Source of the DNA: Hofstenia miamia
Lineage: Eukaryota; Xenacoelomorpha; Acoela
Length of the DNA stretch: 63,031 bases
NCBI GenBank assembly: GCA_004352715.1
Contig: SCFE01000049.1
Coordinates: 1,913,338 to 1,976,368, forward strand
Reading direction: 5' to 3'
The translations under genes and the position numbers were made by a program. Positions 12,084-22,792 of the stretch are shown piece by piece (the first letter of the stretch is position 1; every line of letters begins with the position of its first letter). A model generated the notes under the pieces. The model saw only the letters and a list, made by a program, of their open reading frames with translations. It searched no databases and was not told the origin of the DNA.

Positions 12084-13330
12084 CAGGTCACCCCAAAAGT
12101 TCGTGTCCTTTAAAATAATTTCTACATGAGCTTTTTAAATTTAAAAAATGATATTAACAACCAATCATATGACTCCACGTGACATACTAACATCAATAAA
12201 AGGTTAATTAAACATCGTTAAAATGTCAGTTTTAACGAATCATGGATCTCAATGATGAAACTTTTCGCATCATGATTTATTACGATTTTAAGTCAAAATT
12301 AACAGCAACAGAAAGCCATACACGTTTGAGCAATGCTTTTGGAGAATCAAGTCCATCATATTCAACTGTGAAGAAGTGGTACAGCAGGTATAAAGAAGGA
12401 ACAACAAGTTTTAAAGATGGCGAAAGAAGTGGAAGAGCCAGAGATGAAAGTGTTGAAGAAGTCCGAAAGATGATTATGGAAAATTGTAAAATAACATATG
12501 CAGAAATATGTTTAAAGCTTGGTATTGGAAACAGCAGTGTTCAAACTATATTGAGTAAACTTGGAGTCAAGAAGGTTGCAGGGCGTCTTGTGCCTCATTC
12601 TCTTAGCCAAGAGCAAAAAGATCGAAGAATGGAAGTTTGCAAGACACTGCTAACAAAGTTTAACCAAGGTTCTAGTGTGACAGTCAAGAAAATAGTAACA
12701 GGCGATGAGTGCATAATTAGACAATATGAGCCTGAATGTAGAAGACAGTCAGGAGTGTGGTGTTTTGATGACGAAGAACCTGAAGATGATTTGCGTTTTC
12801 ATTATGAAAGAAGGGCCTTTAGCAGTGGTGCCAGTAGAAGGTAAGAGAACGATTAATTCTGATTGGTATTGTATTTTGCAATTAAAGAAATGTTAGCTGC
12901 ATGGGATGAGAAAGAAAAAAGCAGACGTGGACTTTACCTTCATCACGACAACGCACCTGCTCATTCTGCAAAAAAAAGAGTTTCTATGCGCAGAAGGAAT
13001 CAAAACCTTACCCCATGCTCTTTATAGCCCTGATCTAGCACCTTGTGATTTCTTTTTGTTCGGCTATCTTAAGCAGAAAATAAAAGGAATTCGTTTTAAC
13101 TCCATTGATGATGCTATCAAAGCCATCAAAAATGAGTTAAATGAGATTCCAATTCAAACGTGATCAAATGTTTTTGATGGATGGTTTAAGAGAATGGAAC
13201 GCTGTGTAAATCATAATGGTGACTATTTTGAATAACCAATATTACATATTCTTTATAATAAAGATATTTTGTTGTTTGATTTTATTATTTTTTAAGAGTA
13301 TTTTAAAGGACACGAACTTTTGGGGTATTT
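12084..13330 (+). mobile_element. Near-complete mariner element
   Basis: Terminal inverted repeats are CCCCAAAAGTTCGTGTCCTT on the left (12091-12110) and the complement on the right (about 13299-13327). Both lie inside TA-rich DNA as expected for TA-targeting elements. The outermost bases of the right end have decayed. The element is 1.25 kb, the usual mariner size, and encloses a transposase frame broken in the middle. Confidence 0.88.
12242..13235 (+). pseudogene. Mariner transposase, frameshifted
   Basis: This encodes the enzyme that cuts and pastes the element at TA sites. The first frame (12242-12844, about 200 residues) has the N-terminal helix-turn-helix (YSTVKKWYSRYKEG), a GRARD linker, and VTGDEC with the first catalytic aspartate. 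The frame then shifts. HHDNAPAHS, with the second aspartate, is readable near 12945-12970 in a third frame, just before a run of eight A. YSPDLAPCDFFLF, with the third aspartate, is in the next frame (12906-13163). The tail FDGWFKRMERCVNHNGDYFE ends at about 13235. All three D,D34D residues survive at DNA level, but at least two frameshifts and a TGA near 13163 break the protein. It is probably a fairly recent loss. Confidence 0.85.
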
Positions 13331-14189
13331 ATAATCTGAAAACTTTTTGTCCTTGAATATGATAATTTACAATTTTCTAGTGTATATATAAAGTCTAAAG
13401 TTTAAAGTAAAGTAAAATTACAAATATTGAAAGAAGCTTCGCCATTTGCTGGCTTTTTGAATATCCAAAGTTAGTTTGATCTTCAATCAGGTTTTCTATA
13501 AAAATCCTTTTGAATTCTTTAAGTTTTGTTATTTTATAAAGCTTCATTGGTTGCCTTCTTCATAAATGAAATAGATAAATTTTTGGAATAACAAATTATT
13601 TGTACATTGTTTATGCATATACCGAAGCGTTTGTGTCATATAGAATTTACATATTTAAAAATTTTAACAGAGTGATGCCTTTTAAATGATAAACTGAGGG
13701 CCTACCTGAATCGAAGGGCTAAAACGAGATATCACAGGAAAATCGACCAGTAATAAATACCGAATCACACTCAGGTGATCCATAGTATGACGAGTAGCCA
13801 ATTCATTTTGGTAATCGAAATGGACATTTTAGCCACAAGTAACGACGATTAGGTGCTATTCCACAAATAGAAGGAAAGTTGCGGAAATGAAAATGTTTTC
13901 TCCTTGTCTGGCCAGCAATTTACAATTCGAGTTTATTAAACAGTGATAGATTGGGATTTCACCCATTGTTTTCAATTTTTTTTAATCTACTATAGAATTT
14001 TTTGTTATTTTAAGTGTTATTTATTTTCTAAAAAGTAAAATTTTATTATTACCTGTTATGCATTGTTTTCTTATCATTACTTTTATTGGAGTTACAGATT
14101 ACTGTTGATTATAATGTTTCCATAATTTTGAAAAAATTGTAAAAATAACTTAAGAAATGTAAGACAGGTCGAAATGCATGTTGTGTTGC
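13331..14189. other. AT-rich spacer
   Basis: No gene recognised. Confidence 0.5.
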
Positions 14190-14197
14190 GTTGGAAC

Positions 14198-14550
14198 CAG
14201 ATTTGTCGAGCTTCTAACGAGCCGAGCCGAGCCGAGCTTAAACAGAGTATGGGATATACAACGAGCCCAAAACGAGCCATTTTTAAGCAAACCAAATTTA
14301 TATTGCTGCTTGTTAATTTGATTATGCAGATTTTTCTTATTTTTTTCATTCAATATTCCTTACTTTTAATCTTATTTTAGAATTGTTTATTAAATAATAG
14401 GAAGAGCAATGGAAAAAATTCTAGGAGCACAATATTTAAAAAAAAATATCGAGCTAAAATAAGCCTCATTGAAAGATTTTATGTGGCGAGCCGAGCTGAG
14501 CCGAGCTGAGCCGAGCCGAGCTTAGAAATTACGGCCCGTTGACAAGTCTG
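14198..14550 (+). mobile_element. CGAGC-family MITE, copy 4
   Basis: A 353-bp copy with a diverged left end (CAGATTTGTCGAGCTTC) and canonical right end GACAAGTCTG. Flanks gttggaac and gttggcac match at 7 of 8. The 17 bp or so just left of the element also occur inside copy 13 near 59279; see findings. Confidence 0.85.
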
Positions 14551-14697
14551 GTTGGCACTAAGAAACTTCGAATTTGATTTGTTTAACACTTCTTTGAGCT
14601 CCTTCCAAGTTTGTCTCATAATGAATTGATACTAAGAGAATCGATTCCGAATACACTCATTATTATATGACTCCATGCATTAATATATACTTCAATA

Positions 14698-15088
14698 CAA
14701 GCCCGTAGCCAGCATAATCACCTAAGGGGGTCGATGCACACTTAATAGGGGTTGATGGGAATTTCAACTTTCATTATAACATAAACTAAAATTTTACCAA
14801 GTCTGTACACCATTTTATTTTTGTTGCATCCATGGGCGTACGCGGAATTTCTGACTTTTGATGTCATCTAGAAAGTGACCAAAGGCTGGGTAAAGCCCCA
14901 CGGAGATTTTTTGAAAATATTGCCAAAATAGACCTTAGAATTGCATTATTAGGAGCAATGTTGTAACAATTGAATTAACAAATTTTATTTTTACATGCTG
15001 ATTTTGGTTTTAGCTTTGTTGTCTAGGAGGAGTTGCCTGACCTTCCAGGGGGGTTCGACCCCTCCTAACCCCCGTGGCTATGGACCTG
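14698..15088. mobile_element. hAT-like MITE, composite
   Basis: The left end CAAGCCCGTAGCCA pairs with the right end TGGCTATGGACCTG as an imperfect inverted repeat. Flanks cttcaata and tttcaaca match at 6 of 8. Inside, at about 14834, GGGCGTACGCGGAATTTCTGAC closely matches the left end of the element at 7725, so this is either a larger relative or a nested insertion. Confidence 0.55.
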
Positions 15089-15096
15089 TTTCAACA

Positions 15097-15463
15097 GTCA
15101 AGCTTGAACCTAGATCTAAACTTTAATTATTAACAATACCGATTGTCTCTGCACTGAGATATAAAGGGAGGAAACCAACAATAGCTAATTTGTCTTTGAA
15201 CTATGTACTTGCTCCCGTAAAAATTGGTCCCTATTTTAGAAGGCTCTTCAACATAGAGATCACATGAAGAAGCGTTAATATAATATCAATATACTATCTT
15301 AAACGAATCAAGAAGCCCAATGTTTTATTTAAACTATACACGAAATTGGTCCAGAACTTCTTGATGCCGGGATGGGAATGAGATGGGGCTGGTCCCATAT
15401 CTTTCTATCCTGCAGGCAAACCAACAATGTGCAAATTTCAAAAATTACAATGGATCTGGATTG
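15097..15463. other. AT-rich spacer
   Basis: No gene recognised. Confidence 0.5.
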
Positions 15464-15471
15464 CCAGAATG

Positions 15472-15885
15472 TAGAGGTCGACTGTAAACTGAACCGAAAC
15501 CGCGGTCTTCACGCAGACCGAACCGACTCATTTTCACTAGCACGGTTTCAAACGGTTTTAATGACTGGTAATTAGTAGCTGTGTAATACTGCCAAAGCTC
15601 TCGCTACTGGCAAAAAGTGGTTGGCAATTCAGGCAACGAATGTGTCATCAGAACGCATGGGTTCAATTGGATCTAACACGATCACCAAGAAGCGATGCAG
15701 TCTTTCTGGTGTCAATGCTTCTTCTCTCATTAAGACTAAGAAAAACTTGAAATTAATCTTGTAAAACTATAAGAAAATATAGCTTCGAAATTACATGTTT
15801 TCATTACAGAACAAAACCGAACCGAAACCGCGGTTTTTGCCCCAAAACCGAACCGAAGTTAAAATTTCAAAACCGTCGCCCTCTA
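15472..15885. mobile_element. hAT-like MITE with AACCG word array
   Basis: The ends are TAGAGGTCGAC and, inverted, TAGAGGGCGAC. Flanks ccagaatg (15464-15471) and ccagaata (15886-15893) match at 7 of 8, an 8-bp hAT-type duplication. Just inside both ends are clusters of GAACCGAAACCGCGG and AAAACCGAACCGAA. The core is AT-rich and non-coding. Confidence 0.75.
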
Positions 15886-15893
15886 CCAGAATA

Positions 15894-16330
15894 GCGTATT
15901 ATTAGACTTCAGTAATTTAATATATTTTACAAGACACTTTTCATTGAGTGCGCACGAACCAAGAGTGGTTCTTGTTAAATATTAAACGAACTTTTGTGTA
16001 CATTGTTAAATTATAGGAAATTGGTTGTCTTTTAAGTGACGAGCTTATATTTAGAAGTGGGATGGACGTGTTTGCGAGAGGGAGACCATTAATGCGAAGA
16101 CAGACTTCTGTTTGTGACGCAACAGAATCCAATGAAGGGATTGCGTCATCACCAAGGTAATTTCATTATTATAATATGCAAATGTATTGGATGATCTTAA
16201 GGTTTTCGGAAAGTAGATTCGTGTTGGCTTTCGCCTTTACAGAATTCTATAGTGGGGAATAAACATTTGAGAAAATTTTGTGAGATAAAATCCAAATAGC
16301 TGCCGTAAATATGCTCCAGGTGCGAAATAA
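15894..16330. other. AT-rich spacer
   Basis: Nothing recognised. A minus-strand open frame at 15941-16132 has no motif. Confidence 0.45.
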
Positions 16331-16776
16331 AATAACATTAGTAGTTATTAAATATGGGGTTTCATACATACGGGTTTCTAACAATGATCAGTTTTCAATA
16401 ACTTTTTACACTTTTCTATTGATTTTGATAAGAAAAAAGGTGTTTTTTAGAAATCTTGGATTTTACGGCCAGGGGTAAAAAAAACTACGGCCATACCCAT
16501 ATTAATAATTATTTAATTATACCCCATTTTAAACGATGCACCAATATGTTTTTGAGCAACTTATTGCATTTTTAGAAAATGAGGGTATAATTGAATAATT
16601 ATTTATATGGGTATGGCCGTAGTTTTTTTGACCCCTGGCCGAAAATCCAAAATTTCTAAAAACCACCATTTTTCGTATCAAAATCTATAGAAAAGTGTAA
16701 AAAGTTATTGAAAACTGATCATTGTTAGAAACACGTATATATGAAGCCCCATATTTAATTACTACCAACATTATTT
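16331..16776. repeat. Foldback element with about 190-bp inverted arms
   Basis: Left arm (about 16331-16525) and right arm (about 16584-16776) are inverted copies with only scattered mismatches. Landmarks are ACTACGGCCATACCCAT in the left arm and ATGGGTATGGCCGTAGT in the right, and AACAATGATCAGTTTTCAAT against its complement. The unpaired centre is only about 58 bp. The structure fits a long-TIR MITE that could form a near-complete hairpin as DNA or RNA. Confidence 0.85.
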
Positions 16777-17126
16777 AATACTAAATTCTTAAGAACATAT
16801 TACAGAAATTTTCACGCAATTTTTTTTAGAAAATACTATAACATAGGAAGTAGTGATGGAATATTGCGTGAAGTCTAGTATAAATTTTGTGAGTTGTTTC
16901 CCATTTTTAATGCTTGTCAACAACAAGGTTTTTAAAGTTTTATTCATATTGGATGTTTACTAATCAAATCAACACAATCATGTTTTTTCATTTCTCATTT
17001 TCCCGGAAAGAAGGCCTTTGTAAAATGAAAGACGTCAAAGTGCTTAAAATAGCCTAAAGTGAATAATGATCTACAACTGAGCTATGCAAAGATTACTAGA
17101 TCTTACATCAAGCTTTTTTGCTGTAA
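16777..17126. other. AT-rich spacer
   Basis: Nothing recognised. Confidence 0.5.
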
Positions 17127-17134
17127 GTCAAGAC

Positions 17135-17179
17135 CAGACTTGTCAACGAGCCGAGGCGAGCCGAGCCGAGCCGANTCTG
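17135..17179 (+). mobile_element. CGAGC-family MITE, copy 5 (collapsed)
   Basis: Only CAGACTTGTCAACGAGCCG, a few CGAGC units, one N (17175) and the terminal TCTG remain. Flanks gtcaagac and gtcaaggc match at 7 of 8, so a full insertion probably exists here. The single N most likely marks an assembly collapse rather than a real 45-bp element. Confidence 0.75.
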
Positions 17180-17187
17180 GTCAAGGC

Positions 17188-17644
17188 CATTTCTAACAAG
17201 TGAACCTTGAAATACAGGAAATGAATTCGGTTGTCCCACAACTGACTCTTTTGCTTAAATTATTTCCTATATGAATCTACATAGCCTGAACATTTTATAA
17301 GATTTAGTAACCTGAACTTCAAGGCTAACAGCTGACCTTCACAAATCTGCCTTGAATTTTACTTGTTTATTACTTCATGTATGACGTTGCTAAGATACAT
17401 AGTATCTAGTTCAAAGCATTGGAAATGGGCACATCTTAGGATGACAAAATGCAGCGCAGACACGATTTAGTTTCTGATGAAGCGAAATCACACGTAAGAT
17501 AAAGATGCAAAGATGGCTTTTCAGCAGCAATATTAAGTGAAACCCAAAAAAACAGTCATGCCAAACGATCACACTTTTTTTTAATATTTCACAATTGACA
17601 TAATATCGCGCCCATAGGGCATTGATATAAATAATAACAGACAT
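17188..17644. other. AT-rich spacer / possible LINE 3' flank
   Basis: No clear gene. This side lies downstream of the minus-strand LINE frame below and may include its 3' untranslated region. Confidence 0.4.
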
Positions 17645-18103
17645 CTACACATAGTCAATTGATTTAGTACATAAAATTCTCAATTTTTGACGACACAGTA
17701 ACCACAGAGCGGCTTTAAACTGTTCCAAGGTATTGCATGCATATAGCGGAATTTTGAAAAAATTGAGAAGTTTGACAGCAGCCATAAATGGTGATTTATC
17801 CATAAAGCGCGATGTTGGGTACAAGACACCTGGGAGTGACAAAGTGGGATAACGCGTATGTCTGGTAGACCTAACCTCGGGTCTAAATGGACGTAATGAG
17901 TATGGAGCCAGGCAATTCCAAAGTTTATATCCGATGCAGGCCATAGCAAAGTTGCGCCTAGTTCGTATCAGTACTAGATCCAAATCTGCAACTTCGCTGT
18001 AATCACAAGAAGTAATCAACTTTAAAGCGTTTTTCAAATATAATGCTACTTTTTTATTAACACCTAATTTAAACGAATTCCACTGCCCAGTCCATACATA
18101 CAT
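17645..18103 (-). pseudogene. LINE reverse-transcriptase C-terminal fragment
   Basis: A 152-codon open frame. It contains RTRRNFAMACIGYKLWNCLAP, which corresponds to the R-xx-F...GxxLWNxLP block near the end of CR1/L2-type LINE polyproteins. The stop at 17645 agrees with the natural end of such proteins. The 5' part, including the catalytic FADD region, is missing, as usual for 5'-truncated LINE copies. It lies just upstream of exon A and in the opposite orientation. Confidence 0.6.
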
Positions 18104-18245
18104 ACACTTAGAACTGTTATGATAAATTTTCCTTTAACCGTATCTCCGACAGAAGATTAATATAGATTAATATTTATTGTATATAAGTTTGAAATATGTT
18201 GTAGAGGTGAATTCCAAAATATTTTGCCATAACCTTAAAGTTTAG

Positions 18246-18549
18246 CCCAGATCTGCAATGTGATCCACGTCCGTCCATCCACTTCAACTCATCAGATATT
18301 CTTAGCAACGTCGAACAGCTGGGTCAGTACTTTGCGCCTTTGGATTACAACTTCACCTCTTTATATGGACTTAAAATACTAGAGGATCGAGAAAATGACG
18401 GACCTATACGTGCTTTCAGTCATTGCCCTCATTCAGTAAACATGTCCAAACAGTTGTCACACATTCTACATCTTTATGAAATTCGTGCTCAGCTGCAGTT
18501 ATATAAAGACTGTGTGGTGTGGACTGGTCAAGCAATGACATTCTTGAAG
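18246..18549 (+). CDS. Host gene exon A (CCDC142-like candidate)
   Basis: This internal exon encodes about 101 residues, including QLGQYFAPLDYNFTSLYG, then HILHLYEIRAQLQLYKDC and QAMTFLK. The frame is open from 18211, and the likely acceptor is TTTAG at 18241-18245 (CCCAG at 18250 is an alternative). The donor is AAG|GTATTC, leaving phase 0. The segment is helical and leucine/glutamine-rich. The LHLYExRAQLQLYKDC stretch recalls the N-terminal region of CCDC142 proteins, from memory only. The gene's first exons were not found upstream. That it is a real exon rests on perfect phase agreement with exon B and the following exons. Confidence 0.75.
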
Positions 18550-18645
18550 GTATTCTATAATTGCTTTATTTATTACAATATAGTTAAGGTTATATTGAGT
18601 GGAGTGGCTATAGATCAGCCATATTTTATAAAGCAGAATAAACAT

Positions 18646-19300
18646 TTTAAAAAAGAAACGCATCATTTATTTTTACATTTTTCGTCATGCCGCTGCCATT
18701 TTTAAAAAATTTCCCACTATAATATTTACAAAATATTCATCAAATTACATATTTTTATATATTTTTTTATAATATTTTCGGTAAATTGCAGAAATATCTG
18801 AAAAGAATCACTCCATCATTTTTAAAGATAGGCTTTATACTAAAGACCATAAAACTAAGACGTATAATAAGACTAAAAACAGAAACCAAGATCGAAAACA
18901 TTTCCAAAGTAGTATATGAAATAACTTGCACCTGTGGTGCACAATACATTGGAAAAACGTCAAGGAATTTACAATTAAGAATTAAAGAACACAAAATTCA
19001 TTCGACCATCTCTGATCATTTAAAGAACTGTAATATGAAATTTACATATAAAATTTTATCCAAGGCAATTGATAATTTTCAACTAAGCATCATTGAATCA
19101 ATTTATATAGAATTAAAGGAACCAAGCTTAAACAAAAAAGATGAATATAAATACAAACTAAATTTACCGAAAATATTATAAAAAATATATAAAAATATGT
19201 AATTTGATGAATATTTGTAAATTTTATAGTGGGAACTTTTTGAAAATGGCAGCGGCATGCCGAAACATGTTAAAATAAATGATGCGTTTCTTTTTTAAAG
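18646..19300 (+). mobile_element. Penelope-like element fragment with inverted arms
   Basis: Two arms of about 140 bp (18646-18787 and 19161-19300) are inverted copies of each other. For example TTTCCCACTATAATATTTAC on the left is matched by the complement of GTAAATTTTATAGTGGGAA on the right. They enclose a GIY-YIG frame. Penelope-like retroelements are known to carry GIY-YIG endonucleases and to be bounded by direct or inverted terminal repeats. No reverse transcriptase remains. The right arm includes GGCATGCCGAAACATG, similar to the 3' half of a hammerhead-like motif. Confidence 0.75.
18786..19181 (+). CDS. GIY-YIG endonuclease domain of a Penelope-like element
   Basis: A 131-codon open frame containing VVYEITCTCGAQYIGKTSRN and LRIKEHK. 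This is the CxC-containing GIY-YIG core found at the C-terminus of Penelope-like retroelements, where it nicks target DNA for reverse transcription. The frame starts without an ATG (TTG), as expected for the tail of a larger polyprotein, and its stop lies beside the right inverted arm. It is uninterrupted, unlike the other two copies in this window. With no reverse transcriptase it cannot be autonomous. Confidence 0.8.
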   Translation: MQKYLKRITPSFLKIGFILKTIKLRRIIRLKTETKIENISKVVYEITCTCGAQYIGKTSRNLQLRIKEHKIHSTISDHLKNCNMKFTYKILSKAIDNFQLSIIESIYIELKEPSLNKKDEYKYKLNLPKIL

Positions 19301-19387
19301 TCATATATAAACTCAAGAATTTAGAATAAACATTCATTTTTACCAACGTTTTTTTTTAATTTTTGATTATATATGAATTAAATTTAG

Positions 19388-19609
19388 GAACTTCAGCTCA
19401 TGGTTTTTGAAGAAAACGAAGTTTTGCAGGCCAAATACACCCGTAAGCAACTTTTACTTCATGAGCAGGAAAGTCGTTTGGAGTATTTGGTAAACATTTG
19501 TGATGAGTTAAGGACCAATCTTGCCAGATGGACTAGTGTGAGAAATCGTTTGCGTCTTAGCTCCGCTTTATCACGAAAGAGATATCAATTACACATTAAA
19601 TTGCAAAAG
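19388..19609 (+). CDS. Host gene exon B
   Basis: 74 codons, phase 0 at both ends, between TTTAG|GAA and AAG|GTACAT. It encodes ELQLMVFEENEVLQAKYTRK, then LEYLVNICDELRTNLARWTS and RNRLRLSSALSRKRYQLHIK. The composition is strongly helical and charged with leucine heptads, as in a coiled coil. It joins exon A in frame after ...MTFLK. No catalytic motif is visible. Confidence 0.8.
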
Positions 19610-19639
19610 GTACATATGCCTAATATTGTTTATTGAGTG

Positions 19640-19992
19640 TATTATGTATATATATATATATATATATTTTAGAGATGGAATCGGATCGGATCTCGGATCA
19701 TTTCGGATCAGATCGGATCGGATCCGGATCGTATCTCAATATTGAGAAAAATTCGGATCTGTTTTGGATCAAATTTTTTTGTAAAAATAGTTTATATATT
19801 AATTATATAAATAAATCTTATACATTACTTAACATTTTTTGTATTCAAAAAATAATGATATGTTGCAAAGTTCTTTATTATTTATTGTTAGAATGCTTTC
19901 ATTTATATTCGGATCCACTTCGGATAGGGTCGGATCCGGATCTTAAAGTGTCGGATCCGGATCGGATCTGAAAATTTTGGATCTGATTTCAT

Positions 19993-20029
<37 letters not shown>

Positions 20030-20190
20030 TGNNNNNNNNNNNNNNNNNNNNNNNNNNNNNNNNNNNNNNNNNNNNNNNNNNNNNNNNNNNNNNNNNNNNN
20101 NNNNNNNNNNNNNNNNNNNNNNNNNNNNNNNNNNNNNNNNNNNNNNNNNNNNNNNCTGATATATATATATATATATATATATATACTGGT
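19640..20190. mobile_element. GGATC-word MITE inside (TA)n, followed by a gap
   Basis: About 19670-19997 is a 330-bp element whose ends AGAGATGGAATCGGATC and GATCTGATTTCATCTCTG are inverted repeats. Arms are built of CGGATC/GGATCCGGATC words, and the core is AT-rich and non-coding. It sits between (TA)n runs, so its target duplication cannot be read. A run of N (20032-20155) with CTG on either side follows. Confidence 0.65.
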
Positions 20191-20924
20191 TTTTATATTA
20201 CAAATATATGCAAAATTTTTGTAGAGATTCAATGAATATATCGAAGGAAAATATAAAACACTAATCCAAAAACGCATTGGCGGAGCAACAATAGTTCTAA
20301 ACTTTGGAGTCCAAAGTTCAACACAAATCAAAATAAACGAGATGAAGAGTTTACAAGTTTCTTCCACCTTCATATCCTAATTATATATCCTTTAATTAAT
20401 TAATGACAACATGATTGTCAATGACACAGAGGTTTATTATTATGGTTGTCATGGTTACCAATTTAATCGTCTTTTCTATTGCTTAATTTTAATAATTTGC
20501 TAAGTATAATCCTAAAACAACCAAACATGATAAAAATGCGAAGCTGGTAAAAAAATAAGCTAATTTATCAGATGTATGACTTTAAGGGCATAAAACCTTA
20601 ATTGCCCTGAAAACTATACAGTAAATCAAAAACGCAGTTGGAATACAACGAAAACAGAATGAAAATATTTTTTAATTTTTTATATTTCGACGAAATTTCG
20701 CGATGAACAATGGTAAGTCGTTATTTTGCTGAATATAGTGCTAGAAATTTTTAGCAGGTACATTTCACAAACCGAATTTTTTTTGATTGATGTGGTGTCG
20801 TCGTCTGTAATGTAATGACCAATAAATTCCAGTACTGAATGTCCGTAAAATTGTCATTTGCTGTATACCTAAACTGTTGACGCAGAAATGCTTTTCTACT
20901 GTGAACCATATTAATGAATATGAT
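20191..20924. other. AT-rich intronic stretch
   Basis: Part of intron B-C (19610-40288, 20.7 kb). Nothing recognised. Confidence 0.5.
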
Positions 20925-21281
20925 CAGACTTGTCAACGAGCCGAGCTTCTAATGAGCCGAGCTTGAGCACAGTATTTGATATACAACGAGCCCAAAACGA
21001 GCCTATTTTAGGCAAAGCAAGTTTATAGTTCTGCTTGTTAATTTGATTATGGAGATTTTTCTTATTTTTTGCAGTCAGTATGTCTTTCCTATAATCTTAT
21101 TTAAGAAATGTTTATTAAATAATAGGAAGAGCTATGTAAAAAATTCTTTGAGAACATTATTTTTAAAAAAATACCGAGCTAAAACGAGCCTCATTCAAAG
21201 ATTTTATGTGGCGAGCCGAGCCGCACTTACACAAAATTTAAACGAGCCGAGCTTGGAAATGTCGGCTCGTTGACAAGTCTG
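20925..21281 (+). mobile_element. CGAGC-family MITE, copy 6
   Basis: A 357-bp full-length copy with CAGACTTGTCAACGAGCC and GACAAGTCTG ends. Flanks aatatgat and ctatcaac do not match, so this copy may be recombinant or its duplication may be lost. Confidence 0.85.
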
Positions 21282-21734
21282 CTATCAACTGACTGTTTGA
21301 GATGAGATTTCGATGGACCTTAATATCACATTGAAATGTGTAAGTTCCCGTTATTGAAGGTGAGATTGCTTTTTAGAAATTACATCGTGAAGCGTTATTC
21401 AACGTATGATGAAAATTTCAATCTCCAAATGAAACCATTCACGTTAGTAAGACGGATTCATGTTTCAGTCACTCATTACTTTTTAAGCTTCCACACTCTC
21501 TTTTTAAATGAAATTTCATGTTTTTAAATATGATTTACGTTATTCGTTTTTCGTAAGCGATAATTTATTTAGCGAGTCCACTAAGAGTTTCAACTCCAAG
21601 TGGGACTTCTTGCGTCTGCATCACATCGTACACCAGTAAGTTATGTTTTTTTGCTATTGGTATCAATGCACCAAATATGTGCTACAATAAGTCACATTTT
21701 GTATTAAAGCAACGGTTAGGTGGGGTTATGTTAT
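21282..21734. other. AT-rich intronic stretch
   Basis: Nothing recognised. Confidence 0.5.
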
Positions 21735-21983
21735 GTTTAAAATGACGTTATTGTACTTTAGGGGACCCAGTTTATGTGACGTCATAAAATGGGTATAAAA
21801 CTCTAACCCTAACCCCAATCCCTCACCCAAAACTTGGGTGTTTTGCAAAAAAATAATCAACAAGATGAAATGCAATATAATTGCATTGGTTGGGAGTAGG
21901 GTTAGGGATAGTGGTAGAGTTTAATACCCATTTTATGACGTCACTCAAACTGGGTCCCCTAAAGTACAATAACGCCTTTAAAA
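21735..21983. repeat. Foldback element with about 100-bp inverted arms
   Basis: The left arm contains TTATTGTACTTTAGGGGACC and TGACGTCATAAAATGGGTAT; the right arm carries the complements. Inner arm ends hold CTCTAACCCTAACCCC and GGGTTAGGGAT. The centre is about 50 bp. No coding capacity. Fits a hairpin MITE. Confidence 0.8.
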
Positions 21984-22542
21984 TTTAGCTTGAACATTAT
22001 CAAATTTCCGTTCTAAAGACTGAGATTCACTTATTTTTATCAGAAAATTTGGTAAGAATTTTCCCATGCATTGATGGACAGTTGCAGAAATACAATCCAA
22101 TGCCAGTTGCGGTCTTCTGGAAAACTTTTGGCCAAAAATTGCCTCTTTTGTTATAAGAACATACAACTATTTGTTGCTTACTTAGACTACAGTTTTATTT
22201 TACAATTGAATATCAAAGTTTATGTGTTTTGCTACATAAATGCAATTTTTATATCATTACGTTACATTTTAGAATTTTATAGGTTGCTTTTTTGTTGTCT
22301 TATATATCAGTACAAGTGCCACACCGAGCCTAAGAAATAACCAAGAGATCTTACAATAAAACTGAAATCTGTAAATATCTCATCGCTTTACACAATAATA
22401 TGAATTGTCCTCGACTTTAGCAATGTCTGGAGATATTTTTTTTTTATTTTTACATTTGAAATAAATTTGAACGCCTTAGTTTTCACCATGGATTCTCATG
22501 AACCTTCTGTAAATCATTGAAATTTTAAAAAACCATTGATAT
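21984..22542. other. AT-rich intronic stretch
   Basis: Open frames on both strands at 21978-22340 have no motif. Confidence 0.45.
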
Positions 22543-22792
22543 TTAACCCTTTAAGTGTGAACCTAGGTAATTTAATTTTTATTATAAAAACTGTATGATG
22601 CATATTTAGTAGGCAATATTTAAAACCTCAGATGACTTTTTTATGATTTTATAAAAAGCTTCTTTCATAATAATGGTGGGACCTATGTATCCCATTAGAC
22701 CTTTCACTTGGGATATAGGGATTAGTGGTTTCCATTAGGCTCATGTAAACGTTAGCGGAAACTATAGTTCCCGTTCGAATCGAAAGGGTTAA
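22543..22792. mobile_element. piggyBac-like MITE (TTAA target)
   Basis: A 250-bp element begins TTAACCCTTTAAGTGTGAAC and ends TCGAAAGGGTTAA. The CCCTTT/AAAGGG inverted ends flanked by TTAA are characteristic of piggyBac-type elements. No coding capacity. Confidence 0.65.

Larger units (their letters stand above)
18550..19387. other. Intron A-B (838 bp), mostly a Penelope-like insertion
   Basis: The intron runs from GTATTC to TTTAG. About 650 bp of it is the element described next, so the ancestral intron was probably near 200 bp. Confidence 0.7.

Noticed and set aside
21043-21273. Recurring frame MIMEIFLIFCSQ... in the core of several CGAGC copies
   Set aside because: Shared because the element is repeated. 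It is not conserved as protein, frames break between copies, and there is no domain.
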